From Chara braunii (taxonomy: Eukaryota > Streptophyta > Charophyceae > Charales > Characeae): a stretch of 47,462 nt of DNA. Under the pieces are notes generated by a model. That model worked only from the letters and a program-made list of their open reading frames with translations. It was not told where the DNA came from and made no database searches. The stretch lies in contig BFEA01000504.1 of the NCBI GenBank assembly GCA_003427395.1, forward strand, positions 529,436 through 576,897, in the 5' to 3' direction. Below, one piece after another: positions 30,670 through 40,988 of the stretch; the first letter of the stretch is position 1, and each line of letters starts with the position of its first letter. The position numbers and the translations under genes were made by a program.

Positions 30670-32460
30670 TCATTCCCTCACTCCTTCGTAGAGGTCCACC
30701 AACTTCTGTAGGTACCTTCCCAGCTTTCCCAACAGGTCCTCCATTTCCCCTAACAAAACTGATGGAGGTTCTACCATTTCTCCCTCATTCTCATCATCTG
30801 ACTCGACGACTATGGGCCCTTCTTTTACATCCCCCGCCCGTAGTCTCTGAGTCACTTCCTCATCATCTCCCACTTCCTCTATTGTAATTGGTGGATCCTC
30901 TCTTTCCTGCCACAGCCTAAACGTGGCAGGAGGTGGTGGTCGCGCTGCCAATCTCCGCTGGGCTTCCGCCCTTACTCCACCAAGCTTCCTATCAATAAAC
31001 TCTCCAAACTGATCATATATGTCTCCATCCATATTAGAATAGATCAGCCCTTTTCTCTCATCTTCCCGCCTTATATTGCAGAACCGTATAGTGTGACCTT
31101 GCTGGTAACAATGCTGGCATATAGCGGTCCTCCAATCAAAACGGGTCTTTCCACCACCCTGGCCCCCTTGGTTACCTTGGTTTCCTTGATTGCCCCATTG
31201 ACCTCCTTGATTCCCCTGGCCTTGGCCATTCCATTGTCCCCCTCGACCGCCACCATTCCTACCTCTTCCTCTTCCACCACCCCTTCCTCCATTGCCTTAA
31301 TTGCCCTGGCCCTGGTTCCCACCTCCAGCCACGCTCCCTTGTGAACTGGGAGCGGGCGATGGCAGCGGGCCAATAGGCTGGGCCTGGGCTGCAGGGTAGA
31401 TGGGTGGCAGCATACTAGTCTGCGGCCCGACATAGGGTATCACCTATCCAGAAGGCACCGGCCCTCCCCAAGGCACACAGGTGTTGATTATGGGTCATGG
31501 CCATTGCCAGAAAGGTGGTACCGGTGCCTGCGAGGGATCTGCACTACTCGAAGGTGCCGACGCACTCGGGGAGGCAGCTACTACTACTTGGGGCACCTGG
31601 CCCTTCCCTGAACCTTGCCCCCCTTGCGCTAGATTGCGCTGCTTACGTTGCACCTTCGAGAGGTGCGGAGGTACCGGCTCCTCTTCCTCCCAACCTTCCT
31701 GGGTAGCCTCCTCCACCATAGCCTCCTTGGCCTTACCTTGGACTGTCGTCGTCACCTTTCTTTGTATCATCGGGTCTAATTCTGTTAGTATGTCGGTGAT
31801 AATCTTTCTCACCTCCGGTGTCCCGGATGCCATAGCATCCCTTTCATTCCTCTTCTGCCTTTGTAGGCGCACCTGGTGCTGCTCCACCTGGTCCAGGCTT
31901 CCATCCTCCACCCCTTTGTCAATGGTGACCCAGGTGAGCTTGACACTGCCTCCTCCATGACTCGTCAACTCAGAGGCCTCTGATGCAGTAAGTAGCCCCA
32001 AAAAGATGACATATTGCGCCTCCTCCGAGATCCCGTGAACCTTCCTCGCCCTTTTCTTGAATTCCTGCACAAAGGCCCCTATCGTAGTGAAGATATCTTT
32101 ATTCATTGCCTCGAGGTCCGTGGTGGTCAGCAACCCATCTCCCAACCGATACTTGCGCTGCATGCCCTCTCTGAACCTAGCCCAGCTACCGTGGGCGGCA
32201 TCCACAACCTTCCCCACTTCTTGATGATGCCCATGAAGCACGTATCTCAGAATTTGCTGGAACTTCACCGCATCGGACCAACCTACCATTGCCTGCTCCA
32301 GCAGATCCAACCAGTCCGAAACTCTTTCTCCATTGAAATGAAAGGTATCAACCTTTGGGACATTGCTTGAAGTCTTCTCATGCCAGTCAATGACCGCAAT
32401 AAGGTCCTCAAGCGTCAGGACCTTTCTGGCGTCATCCGATACACCGCCACTCTCAGGCAT
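30670..32460 (-). pseudogene. Gag of element 2, in frame with protease
   Basis: About 596 codons in one frame from the ATG at 32460. Capsid part: VDTFHFNGERVSDWLDLL, MVGWSDAVKFQQILRYVL, WARFREGMQRKYRLGDGLL. Next comes a helical region, a Pro/Ala/Ser stretch, a Gly/Gln/Asn/Arg-rich RGG-like segment and a CX2CX4HX4C knuckle CQHCYQQGHTIRFC (about 31120-31079), then an acidic tail. Four stops break it: TGA 31495-31497, TAG about 31444, TAA about 31297 and TGA 30670-30672, each one C-to-T step from CGA, CAG or CAA. Protease follows directly in the same frame, so the intact element made a Gag-Pro fusion without frameshift. Confidence 0.88.
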
Positions 32461-32780
32461 CTTGACAGACCTCTCTTTTCAAGCTTCCTGTCAAAAGAAA
32501 AGTAAGGACACTCACCTATTCAGCATTCTACCTCAACAGGGTCTATCATGTAGGTCCTATCTAACTTCCTCATAAACTTTACCTGAAGCGGATACAACCG
32601 TCCCTAATAGTCTTCCTAGATCAGGTAGGCAAAAAAACGAACATATAAAGTTACTAGGCTTCCCTTACCTACACTTAATCACTCATTATTTTCCCTACCC
32701 TCTCGTTATTCCTTTATACCTATTCCCATTCAATCTCATACTCGGATATCGTTCCACCAGGGACAACGGTAGGCTTCCGT
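32461..32780 (-). other. Element 2 leader with splice-like signals
   Basis: 320 bases between PBS and gag ATG. A donor-like AATAGGTGAGTG lies near 32510-32519 and an acceptor-like CTTTTCTTTTGACAG at 32488-32502, 28 bases before the ATG. They are too close together to define one intron, so each would need another partner. No coding sequence. Confidence 0.4.
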
Positions 32781-32800
32781 TATCCTCGGCAACGGCACCA
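32781..32800 (-). promoter_or_regulatory. Element 2 primer-binding site (tRNA-Asp)
   Basis: Minus strand TGGTGCCGTTGCCGAGGATA. Compared with the complement of plant tRNA-Asp 3' end (TGGCGCCGTTGCCGGGGA), 16 of 18 bases agree and both differences are transitions. It lies two bases inside the LTR edge at 32803, the standard spacing. Confidence 0.88.
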
Positions 32801-35084
32801 CCTGTCGAGCGCATCGGTCCGGCACCGCACCAGGGCAGCGCGGGACCCTCCCGGCCACGTCATGCAGGAGTTGGTCTAAATCCTCGTCGCAAATACATAC
32901 AGAGCTCCCGCAAGCCGCTCCGGCCGAGTGCGCCAGCCATACCTCTCACGAGCCCCTACTACAGGATAGGGCCTACACGACGCACGACTTACCTCCACCT
33001 TACGGGAGCTGTCACCTCCCTTCGGTGGGCGTATCCCCGCCGAGCTACCAGTCCACAATACGAGAGTTAATAAGTTGCAATCGCAGAGGTGGACCAGCCG
33101 AGGGCGTTTCTCGTTCGCTGTAGCATACGGGGTACACGTGGTAATACGCCACTATTGGACCCGCACGCGAACCGACATCTTGGGGGGCTGAGGTCCCAAG
33201 TGCGACTCGACGTCGGTCGACTAGGACGCATCCCACATACCACACGCACACCACTTTACGAACACAAAAAAAATAAAACACACACACACACACACCGAAC
33301 AACGCGACAACACTCCTAGCCCCTCGGTCGCCATCCCATAATTTTTCGACGCGGAAATCGGATAGGTGTCGCGCGCGAGACTTGATATAAAACTGCGCGG
33401 GCGCAGGCGCGGGCGCAGGACTAACTCATATCGACTCACAATGCAAGCGTACACAAGTGGTCCCAATGATGGCGTACTATGTAGTACCCATACTCATGCG
33501 GTCCTTGTTAATCTCGAGGGCCGCATTCGACACTCAAGTGTCGGCTGACGCGCGAGTTAATCTCTCGACGCTCGACAACCGTCATGCGTGGTTGAAGACA
33601 ACACACCCTCTTCTGCACTCTATGCAGAGCAGGTGGTACACAGGTCCATACCCTTGGTGGCAGTCGTTTCTTACTGCCCTGGAGATGAGCCCCACTCCGG
33701 GCCTAGACAAAAGTCAAGGGGTTTGACTTTGACGGCTGCCACAGACTACAACGTCCAACCATAAAAATCTTTAAAAAGCAAGAAAGAATAGGTCGAAGGC
33801 TCCCTTATTCCAAAAGAAAACATGACCTTGGGGAACCTTCCCCTTTTCGGGTGATGCTTGCGGCCTATAGTAATCCCAAGTGTTCGTGCATATGTGCGGG
33901 TCCCTTTGATCCCATAACTTTTATACGCTAGGGCGACGAAACGTCGCCCGCGGGGTTCCAATATAAAACCGCGTTGCTGCAGGCCAGTCTCATACCAACC
34001 AACGATGCCAATCATACGTGGTCATCGCGGCTCCGGCCTCGCGATATTGAATGGCTGAAGGAATATATCGTGAGGGGTTACCCCACACGATATTGAACGG
34101 CTGAAGGACATGCCGTTCGGTCCTCGCGACATTTCCGCCTTCAGGGTGGGGTGCCTCGACGGGTAGTGCAGATTGGCTCTGCGCGAGGGGGAATCCCTCC
34201 CCTGCAGAGTCTAGGGTTTGGGATGTCCTGAACAAGGACCTTGAACCCCGGCCCAGGACCAACGTCCGACTAAGAAAACCTCCAAGAAGCAAACAAATAA
34301 AAAGAAGGGTCTTTCCCATGCCTCTCAGTCTTAACCTCTCAGCAGGCTTTTAGTACGAGGCCCCTTAGGCCACGCAAACTTCATCCCAGGTACTCCCATG
34401 TATGCATACGTAAAGGGGTAAGTATGTGACGATCATTTCTCACAGTCTCAGTGGGGTCCTCACAACCATATATATATATTTGTGACTGCAGGCAATCAAA
34501 TCCAGAATCTAAGCCACAACACATACCTGCAATCACATGAAAGCATCAAACAACAGTCCACTCACTACACGGAGTCAGCCCTAACCATCCTCGACACTCA
34601 TGCCCCTCGCTTTAGCCATGCAAGCCCCAACCTCCTGTCCAACCAACCATAATTAAATACTCGGTACTTCTGTTAAATGACCATTCAATAAAAGTCCGGG
34701 TGAAACCTTAATGAAACAATGAAATCATCAGTGCTAAAGCCTTTTAGGTTGAGTACAGAGGGCGAGTTGGAATTGAGTCGTAAACCGACGAATCTACAAC
34801 CGACCTGTTATCAGTGATAACAGATGATGCCCTCAAGGGATCAAGCTGAATCTAGTCCGGATCTTGAATCAAACGATCAAGAGGACCTGTAACACATGAC
34901 AGGTCAATGCCTCAGGCTAAACCTATAAGTCCATAGAGAACAATCTCCATATCGTGATCTAACCCAAATTATCATAGTTAACTATATTTAAGCCTACCTC
35001 TAAGCAACATGGCAAGATCTCCCCCATTCAGAGTGGACTACCAGAATCGCCACCTGTCAAAATATAATCTAACCCCTCTAAACT

Positions 35085-35650
35085 AAAAAATTTTAGGCAG
35101 CGCTTCCCGTAGGAAAAACGTCTTTCCAGAATTTATACAAGTCCAAATATGACGGCAGAAATAGTTTTTAACTCTAGAAAGTCAAATTTTATCTAACTCC
35201 CTGAATTAGCAGAAATTCGGACAACACTTTCTTTAGAAAAGGAGACTTCCCAGATTTACACTAAGTCAGATATGAACTCAAAAGACAACTCGAGTTCAAC
35301 TTAGACAAGATTTAACTAAGTCTTTAGTTTTGCAGAAATTTCGGCAGCACTCTCTTTAGAAAAGTGTTATTCCAAAATTTACACAAGGCTAAGTTCAGAA
35401 TTGGAGAGTAACTTTTGACCTCTGAGAGTCCAATTTTGTGTAACTCCCTGAATTAGTAAAAATTTGGGCAGCACTCCCTTTAGAAAGGGAGACTTCCCAG
35501 ATTTTTACTAGATCAGATATCAAGAAAATACAAGTTGAACTTTAACAAGTTAAAATTTGACTAACTCATTGGATTTGTAGAAATCTCGGCAGCGCTTCCC
35601 GTAGAGAAAGTAGCTTGCCCAGATTTATACAAAGCCAAGTAAAAGAAAAG
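35085..35650. repeat. ~125-bp tandem repeat in 5' LTR
   Basis: Counterpart of 15960-16530 with the same number of units and the same nested inverted repeats (for example CTCCCTTTAGAAAGGGAG at about 35475-35492). Confidence 0.8.
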
Positions 35651-35929
35651 ATCCCAGAAAATGCAAGAATTGACCTAAGTAAAAAAAGTTACTACAGAAA
35701 ATGCAAGAATTGACATTAACTCCTATGACTCTAGCACGTGACGAGCAACTAAAGCAACTACCTATCAACCTGAAACTTAGACTAAGTAGTAACCTCACTC
35801 AGTCACATGCAAGCCAAACCACGAAGGTAAGTACTTTCATCATCCCAAAGTATACCTGAACAAACAATAGTTTATGACCTTTCAATGATTTAATCCCATA
35901 TACCCAGCTTACATAAGGCATAAGGTCAG

Positions 35930-36875
35930 GACACCCAAACTTATGGAATGAACCTTATCTTAGCCAGGCCTAAAGTCGGGTCACCCAAACTTATGGAATG
36001 AGCCCAACTTAGCCAAAGTATACACAAACACAGGGCACAACAACTTTTCTCTTCTTTGGGCACATGACTAGACCATTCTAGTCGCCCTGAATTGTTTAAG
36101 ATATCCAAGTTATATATACATGTCTTCCCTTTGTCTTCTAAGGCTGAATATGACTGAGCTAACTTAAGCTCAGTCTGCCCCAGCTTACCATCAATCTTAT
36201 TCTTAATTATACTCTCTTCAAGTTAAGATAGGCTATAGTCAGACCACCTAAGCTTATAGAACAGTCTGATTAGCTCGTTCTTAAATAGAATAATAGTTAG
36301 TATAGCCAAGTTGTAACCATTGAGTTCCAGCATGTACGAGGCTTTGAGTCAGACCACCTGAACTTACAGAACCGTCTGACTCTCTGCCTGATTAATTCCT
36401 TTCTGATTCATTCTGTGCGTGACATTGGGCTAGATCACCTGAACTTAAAGAACAACCTTCTCTTTGTCAAGTTCATTTTCTCAGAATAAAAGCAGGAAGA
36501 CGCTAAGCCATGTAAACTTATAGAACAACTTAGACCTCCTCGTTCATAATCAAATAAAGAGAGGAATACTCAAAGTAACCAAGGCTACCAAGGCACCTGA
36601 ACTTACAGAATGCACTTGGTCCCTGAAAAGTCAACCACAATCAGCCCACTCATGTCAGAGAAGTCAGGCCACCTAAACTTATAGAACAGTATGACCCTCC
36701 ATGCAAATCACAGCACTGGGTCTCCCCAAACTTATGGGGACATTCCAGCCTCCAAAGCGATCAGGCCCCCTAAACTTATAGAAGGGCCTGACACTCCATG
36801 CAAACCAAAGTAAACAAAGCACTGAGTCTCCCCAAACTTATGGGGACCTCCCAGCCTTAATGACCTAGTCAGTCT
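35930..36875. repeat. Cluster of conserved-loop hairpins in 5' LTR
   Basis: Counterpart of 16806-17740; several stems pair better here. GAGTCAGAC (36346-36354) with GTCTGACTC (36374-36382) is a perfect nine-base stem around a 19-base loop. TCAGGCCC (36761-36768) with GGGCCTGA (36784-36791) is perfect, where the other LTR has one G-T pair. ACCAAG (36587-36592) pairs with CTTGGT (36615-36620). Confidence 0.75.
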
Positions 36876-37223
36876 TCAAACAAAACAACCCTCCATCCTG
36901 CCTTTCCCCAGATGCAGTTCCTTTCAACAATCTGAATCCACGCAATCAATAAAGTTGAAACTGAAACTTGAACAGACATTCCTTCACTTAGTTTTGTTCA
37001 GTGTCCTGAAAGTCAAACCAAAAATAAAGTAGGGTTGCACATCATATATTCAGTCAGAGATGCAATGGGCAATACTGATAAGGTTTATAACTGGTTTATA
37101 AAAGGAGAGCAATGGTTACATGTCTGTTCCTTGCCTCCAGAACTGCTCCTGAGTTCTGGCAGAGCTCCGCAATCGGTGGGCTGACTCCCCACAGAGTCTC
37201 GATGCGGTCTTACGGGTTGCAAT

Positions 37224-37414
37224 CCTGCCTGCCGCCTTCCCCTCAGATGAGGACCAGACTTGGAGTAAGAAGGGTAGAAGTAGGTGGTTTGAGACTCTCA
37301 GATACAAGAGGGGTGCTCNCCTGCCTGCCGCCTTCCCCTCAGATGAGGACCAGACTTGGAGTAAGAAGGGTAGAAGTAGGTGGTTTGAGACTCTCAGATA
37401 CAAGAGGGGTGCTC
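37224..37414. other. Unmerged contig overlap (95-bp duplication with N)
   Basis: Bases 37224-37318 are repeated as 37320-37414 with a single N at 37319. The same LTR position carries the adapter artefact in the other copy. The duplication is an assembly join and not a real repeat. Confidence 0.85.
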
Positions 37415-37949
37415 CCAAACTCACTGGAGAGGGCCTTGGTATCTTCGGCGCCTGAGGGCCCCGCAATGGTAGCCAAGTAACAACTTGGTCAATTGTGGTC
37501 AAACCGCCGAAGTAGGACCCCCGTCGACTCCCTAACCCACAATAATAATCCCTTTTCTCATAAACCAGTCACTCCACCAGCAGCAGCAGCAGTCTTCCCT
37601 TTACAGCCTTACCACTCCCTTGTCACTATCATGCGAGTCGCTGCCAAACACCATGCTAAATTCCCAACGGGACCCAGTGTGCTCAGCAGAGTGGTATAAC
37701 GACGTTGCGTGCACAAGAATCTCTTCCCTCACGGCGAGACACTTCCTAATATGCAGCACCATGCTGCTATCTGTAACATATACAGTCGTTGCTGTAGTAG
37801 TGGAAGTACAGTTGTGGCAGTCTGTACCTTGCACAGTTGCACCAACAAAGACACAGTAGCCCTGCAGCGAGGGCAGTAGGCTTGAAGCAGTAAAACAGCG
37901 GAACCACCAGGTCGAATCAGTCTGCTGCAGCAAGCTACTCAAAGCCCAA

Positions 37950-38095
37950 CAGCCACAGCAAAACCATAAGCCCACTACTTATGGCGTCCTGCTCCTCGGC
38001 TATCATGACTTCGAGCCCACCCAAAAGCACGTTGGTAGTATAACTCTTCTCAGGCGATAATGATGGACAGTCGGTGGAACATGTAAGCCCCCCAA
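37950..38095. other. Segment present only in the 5' LTR
   Basis: About 145 bases with no counterpart at the matching point of the 3' LTR (18840-18845). Unique sequence, no recognised feature. Either an insertion in one copy or a deletion in the other after the element was inserted, or a mis-assembly near the joined contigs. Confidence 0.6.
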
Positions 38096-39270
38096 CGCCG
38101 CAGCTGGCCACACGCTACTTCCCTATTCGCCAATCGTGCAAAGCCAGAGTTAATCTTCCCCTAGCACCTGGGGGGAAACACTCACTAGTGTTGCCCGCTG
38201 CAACGCCCGTCGACAAGTAAGCTTCCGACCCTGTTTCTTCCTCGCATCTCCTCTTTCCGTCAATCAGACGCAGAGCACCATGCCAATCCCTCCCGTACCG
38301 ACAGTTCCCAATGGTAAGTAGGATACCTCTCTCTTTCTTTTCATGGCCTTACGCCTCTCCCTCGAGTGAATCTTTCGTTTGAGTAGTGAAAGATTCATGG
38401 CTTTCCGGCTGCACGCTCAGGGACGTAGAGAGGCGTTACTTCCATTGGTAGGTTGGCCAAGGCGTTAGCCCACAGGTAAGTTTACTTCCACGCGGCTACT
38501 CCCCCCTTGCTTATAGCGTCAGAATTTTCTGAACCGAATGCATCTAACTTCCGAACGAGGCTAGGTGCATCCGCACCTTGAAGTCCGTTCCCCACACACA
38601 GTGGAAGACCATCCCCCCCCGCTGGAGCCGCTTTCTTAAAGCAAAATTCGACTGTACCATTAAGTTCGCCCTGGTCCACAATGGCAACAACACCCCTCTC
38701 CTTGCTGAAATCCATCAAGGAACGACCGAAGCATTCCCGTTTCATTCCTCACCCCCTTCACTCTCGCCATAGCCCCGCACAGTGCTTTCCCCCACTAACA
38801 CACCGACTTCTACACTAATCTGATCGCCCCAACGGGGTCGCCTACGTCGAGAACCCCCAGCTACTGTCCTCCCTCGCTCATTCTCATCAAGAAATGAGCG
38901 AGGCATGCACTTTTGTTATCTACCACAACCTCCTCTTGTTACCTCTCTGCGCACTTCTTTTCTACACTAACTCCATATCCACTAACTTTCTACTAATTCC
39001 AACCGCAGATCCTTGCTCGCCCACCACCAAAACCTCCGCGCAGCACTTCTCCTTGCCAAAAACCATCGAGTATCGCGTGTGGGGCCTTGTTCCTGTTGCG
39101 CAACATCTACCTCCCCGCCATTTCCAACTCTCTTCACTTCGCACGCACCTTGCGCCCCCTTCGCACCCAGGTGCGTCCTTCCTCCCACGCAGCGTTGCGG
39201 TCAACAACACCAGCGCTTTGCGGCCCAGACAGCGCGGATGTCGGTCGGCTTGAAGGTAAGACAAAGCAAA

Positions 39271-39372
39271 CGAGGGGAGGAAATTACCTCCGATTTATGC
39301 ATGTCCTCCTTGCGCAGGGTTCATGCTAATCTCCTTTGTATCGTTCTAATTTTAACGAATGTCCCGAAGGAC
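39271..39372 (-). ncRNA. U6 snRNA-derived sequence in 5' LTR
   Basis: Counterpart of 20056-20157. The 5' stem GTCCTTCGGGACATTCG, the AACGATACAAAGGAGATTAG block and CCTGCGCAAGGAGGACATGC are recognisable. The ACAGAG box is changed to ACAAAG, so it could not act as U6. Being in both LTRs, it was part of the LTR before this insertion. Confidence 0.85.
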
Positions 39373-39409
39373 AGACGCCTGGGCCGCGGGGTCGATCATC
39401 CCCGGCCCC

Positions 39410-39484
39410 CAGTCCCACCACCTGGATTCGAAAAAAAGTTTGTATTTCAACAGCTCATGGGTGTACCCACTGAGCTGGGCTCTC
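39410..39484 (-). tRNA. tRNA-like sequence upstream of U6-like sequence
   Basis: Counterpart of 20195-20269. A-box-like CAGCTCAGTGGG is kept. The B-box region reads TTTTTTTCGAATCC, where a run of T would stop polymerase III on this strand, so this copy is more decayed than the other. Confidence 0.45.
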
Positions 39485-40419
39485 GGGTCCCGTACCACGC
39501 CCACTGTGCCGCATCCCAGGCAAAACGGGGCGTGGTTAAGGCAGCCCCTGCGTGGTCACGAACACAGTCTGCAATTACACTTCAGGCAACCCTGCGAATG
39601 CAACACACTCCACGCGACCCTATATCGACCCAGGTATCGCGTCCCGAAACGGGGCGCGAGCAAAAAGATGACAATTAAAACAAAAGTAACAAGAGGTATA
39701 AAAATTAATAAAGAAACAGAACGGGAAAAAAGGGGGGGGTTACAAGCACTTCGTCTATGCCGTGGATCGGGCCCGCCGCCGCACCCGCTAACAAAACCGA
39801 GGGGGGATAGCCCCTCCGGGCCCTCAACCCCTCAGGTTTCGCTCCACGCTGCTCCGCTGCTGCTACGCCGACACTCGCTGGCCTCGATCCCAGAACGTCC
39901 GTAGTACCAATCTAAAGCCGTAACCAATAGGGCTAAGCCCAAGCCTGGGACCAGCCAGCGGAGAATCCTATATAAAACGGTGCCGCACTAGATTCTAAGG
40001 CCAAAATTCGACTTGGGCCTTACTTCTGCCTCCACCCAGTTGCGCGGCCTCCGCATGCTCACCGTGACGCCGGCTTATCAGAGCCGTAGCATAACCGCCG
40101 TGCTCCCTCCCTTAGTTGCCAGACCTGCCGTCGGTCAGTCGTACCGAACCAAAGCGTGGTAATGCTTAACCATCAATAAGAAACCTAGGCCCGACCAATT
40201 GTACAGGCCTTACGGCAATACAAACAAAAAGAAAGGATCACACGCGCGCCTTAAATTCTACCCGCTCACTCACTCTCTGCTTCTAGATATTCTAGTCAAC
40301 TTTCAGTCAAAAGACTGCCGCGACCAGTGCGGTTAGCTCAAAATTGTGTAAGCTAGACTTATTTTCTGCCACTTGCAAAACCCAGGGCGGATACCCTTGT
40401 AAGGGTATTCGCGCCGACA

Positions 40420-40735
40420 ACGGGACTGATGCAGGCCCATTCCCTAGTAGACGAACAGTCAGTCCCACGCTAAACTGTGCTAATTTTAGCACGGGACTGG
40501 TGCAGGCCCCATCCCCGGTAGTCGAATAGTCAGTCCCACATTAAAAATAATGTGGGACTGTGCTAATTTTAGCACGGGACTGGCGCAGGCCCATTCCCCG
40601 GTAGACGAACAGTCAGTCCCACGCTAAAAATAGCATGGGACTGTGCTAATTTTAGCACGGGACTGGTGCAGGCCCGACTTTGGGAAATGAATAGTCAATC
40701 CCGTGCCTAAAATAGCACGTGACCCCATCTTAATT
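40420..40735. repeat. ~84-bp hairpin-forming minisatellite, right half
   Basis: Continuation of the array at 13188-13681, about three units. One unit has CAGTCCCACATTA (40531-40543), AAAA and TAATGTGGGACTG (40548-40560), a perfect 13-base stem whose both arms differ from the usual GCTA/TAGC form. The last unit decays at about 40690-40735, where the LINE begins. Confidence 0.9.
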
Positions 40736-40988
40736 ATTACTAGGGCCGGGTTATTCATTTACGTGACCGTTTCGGGGCTATTCCTCTTCCGACCGAGTTA
40801 TGCGGCCGCGTCAGTCCGGTCCCAACCGGTCAAACTTGATTATCCCACTAATCCTTGGTCCGTTTCAAGTTCCGTTTCGGTCGGACCCTAGTAATTAGCC
40901 CCTTGCGGTCGCGACGGTCCAGTCCAACGGGGACGATCAGGCCTCCGGAGGACCGTACCGCCGTGCCGTCTTTTTCGCGATTTCGGCC
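40736..40988 (+). other. Putative LINE 5' untranslated region
   Basis: Between the minisatellite and ORF1, without tandem repeats and without a useful frame. The true 5' end of the LINE may be anywhere in it. Confidence 0.35.

Larger units (their letters stand above)
13682..40419 (-). mobile_element. Giant Ty3/gypsy LTR retrotransposon (element 2), 26.7 kb
   Basis: Two direct repeats of 7.5 and 7.6 kb flank an 11.6-kb internal region on the minus strand. Both repeats begin TGTCG on the plus strand and end CGACA (right copy) or CCACA (left copy), an inverted terminal pair typical of LTRs. A tRNA-Asp primer-binding site lies two bases inside the right repeat. Gag, protease, reverse transcriptase, RNase H and integrase follow in Ty3/gypsy order. 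A second Gag-like gene lies downstream of integrase. The element interrupts a minisatellite that continues on both sides. Flanks are CATGG (left) and ACGGG (right), so the target duplication is imperfect. All coding parts carry stops or indels. No chromodomain is seen on integrase. Confidence 0.88.
32803..40419 (-). repeat. 5' LTR of element 2 (7.6 kb)
   Basis: Direct copy of 13682-21208 with the same order of internal features. It ends GCGCCGACA at 40419 and starts TGTCGAGCG at 32803. It is about 90 bases longer, mainly through an extra ~145-base segment near 37950-38095 absent from the other copy, partly offset by losses elsewhere. Transcription of the element would start inside this repeat on the minus strand. 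No start site could be placed. Confidence 0.85.
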
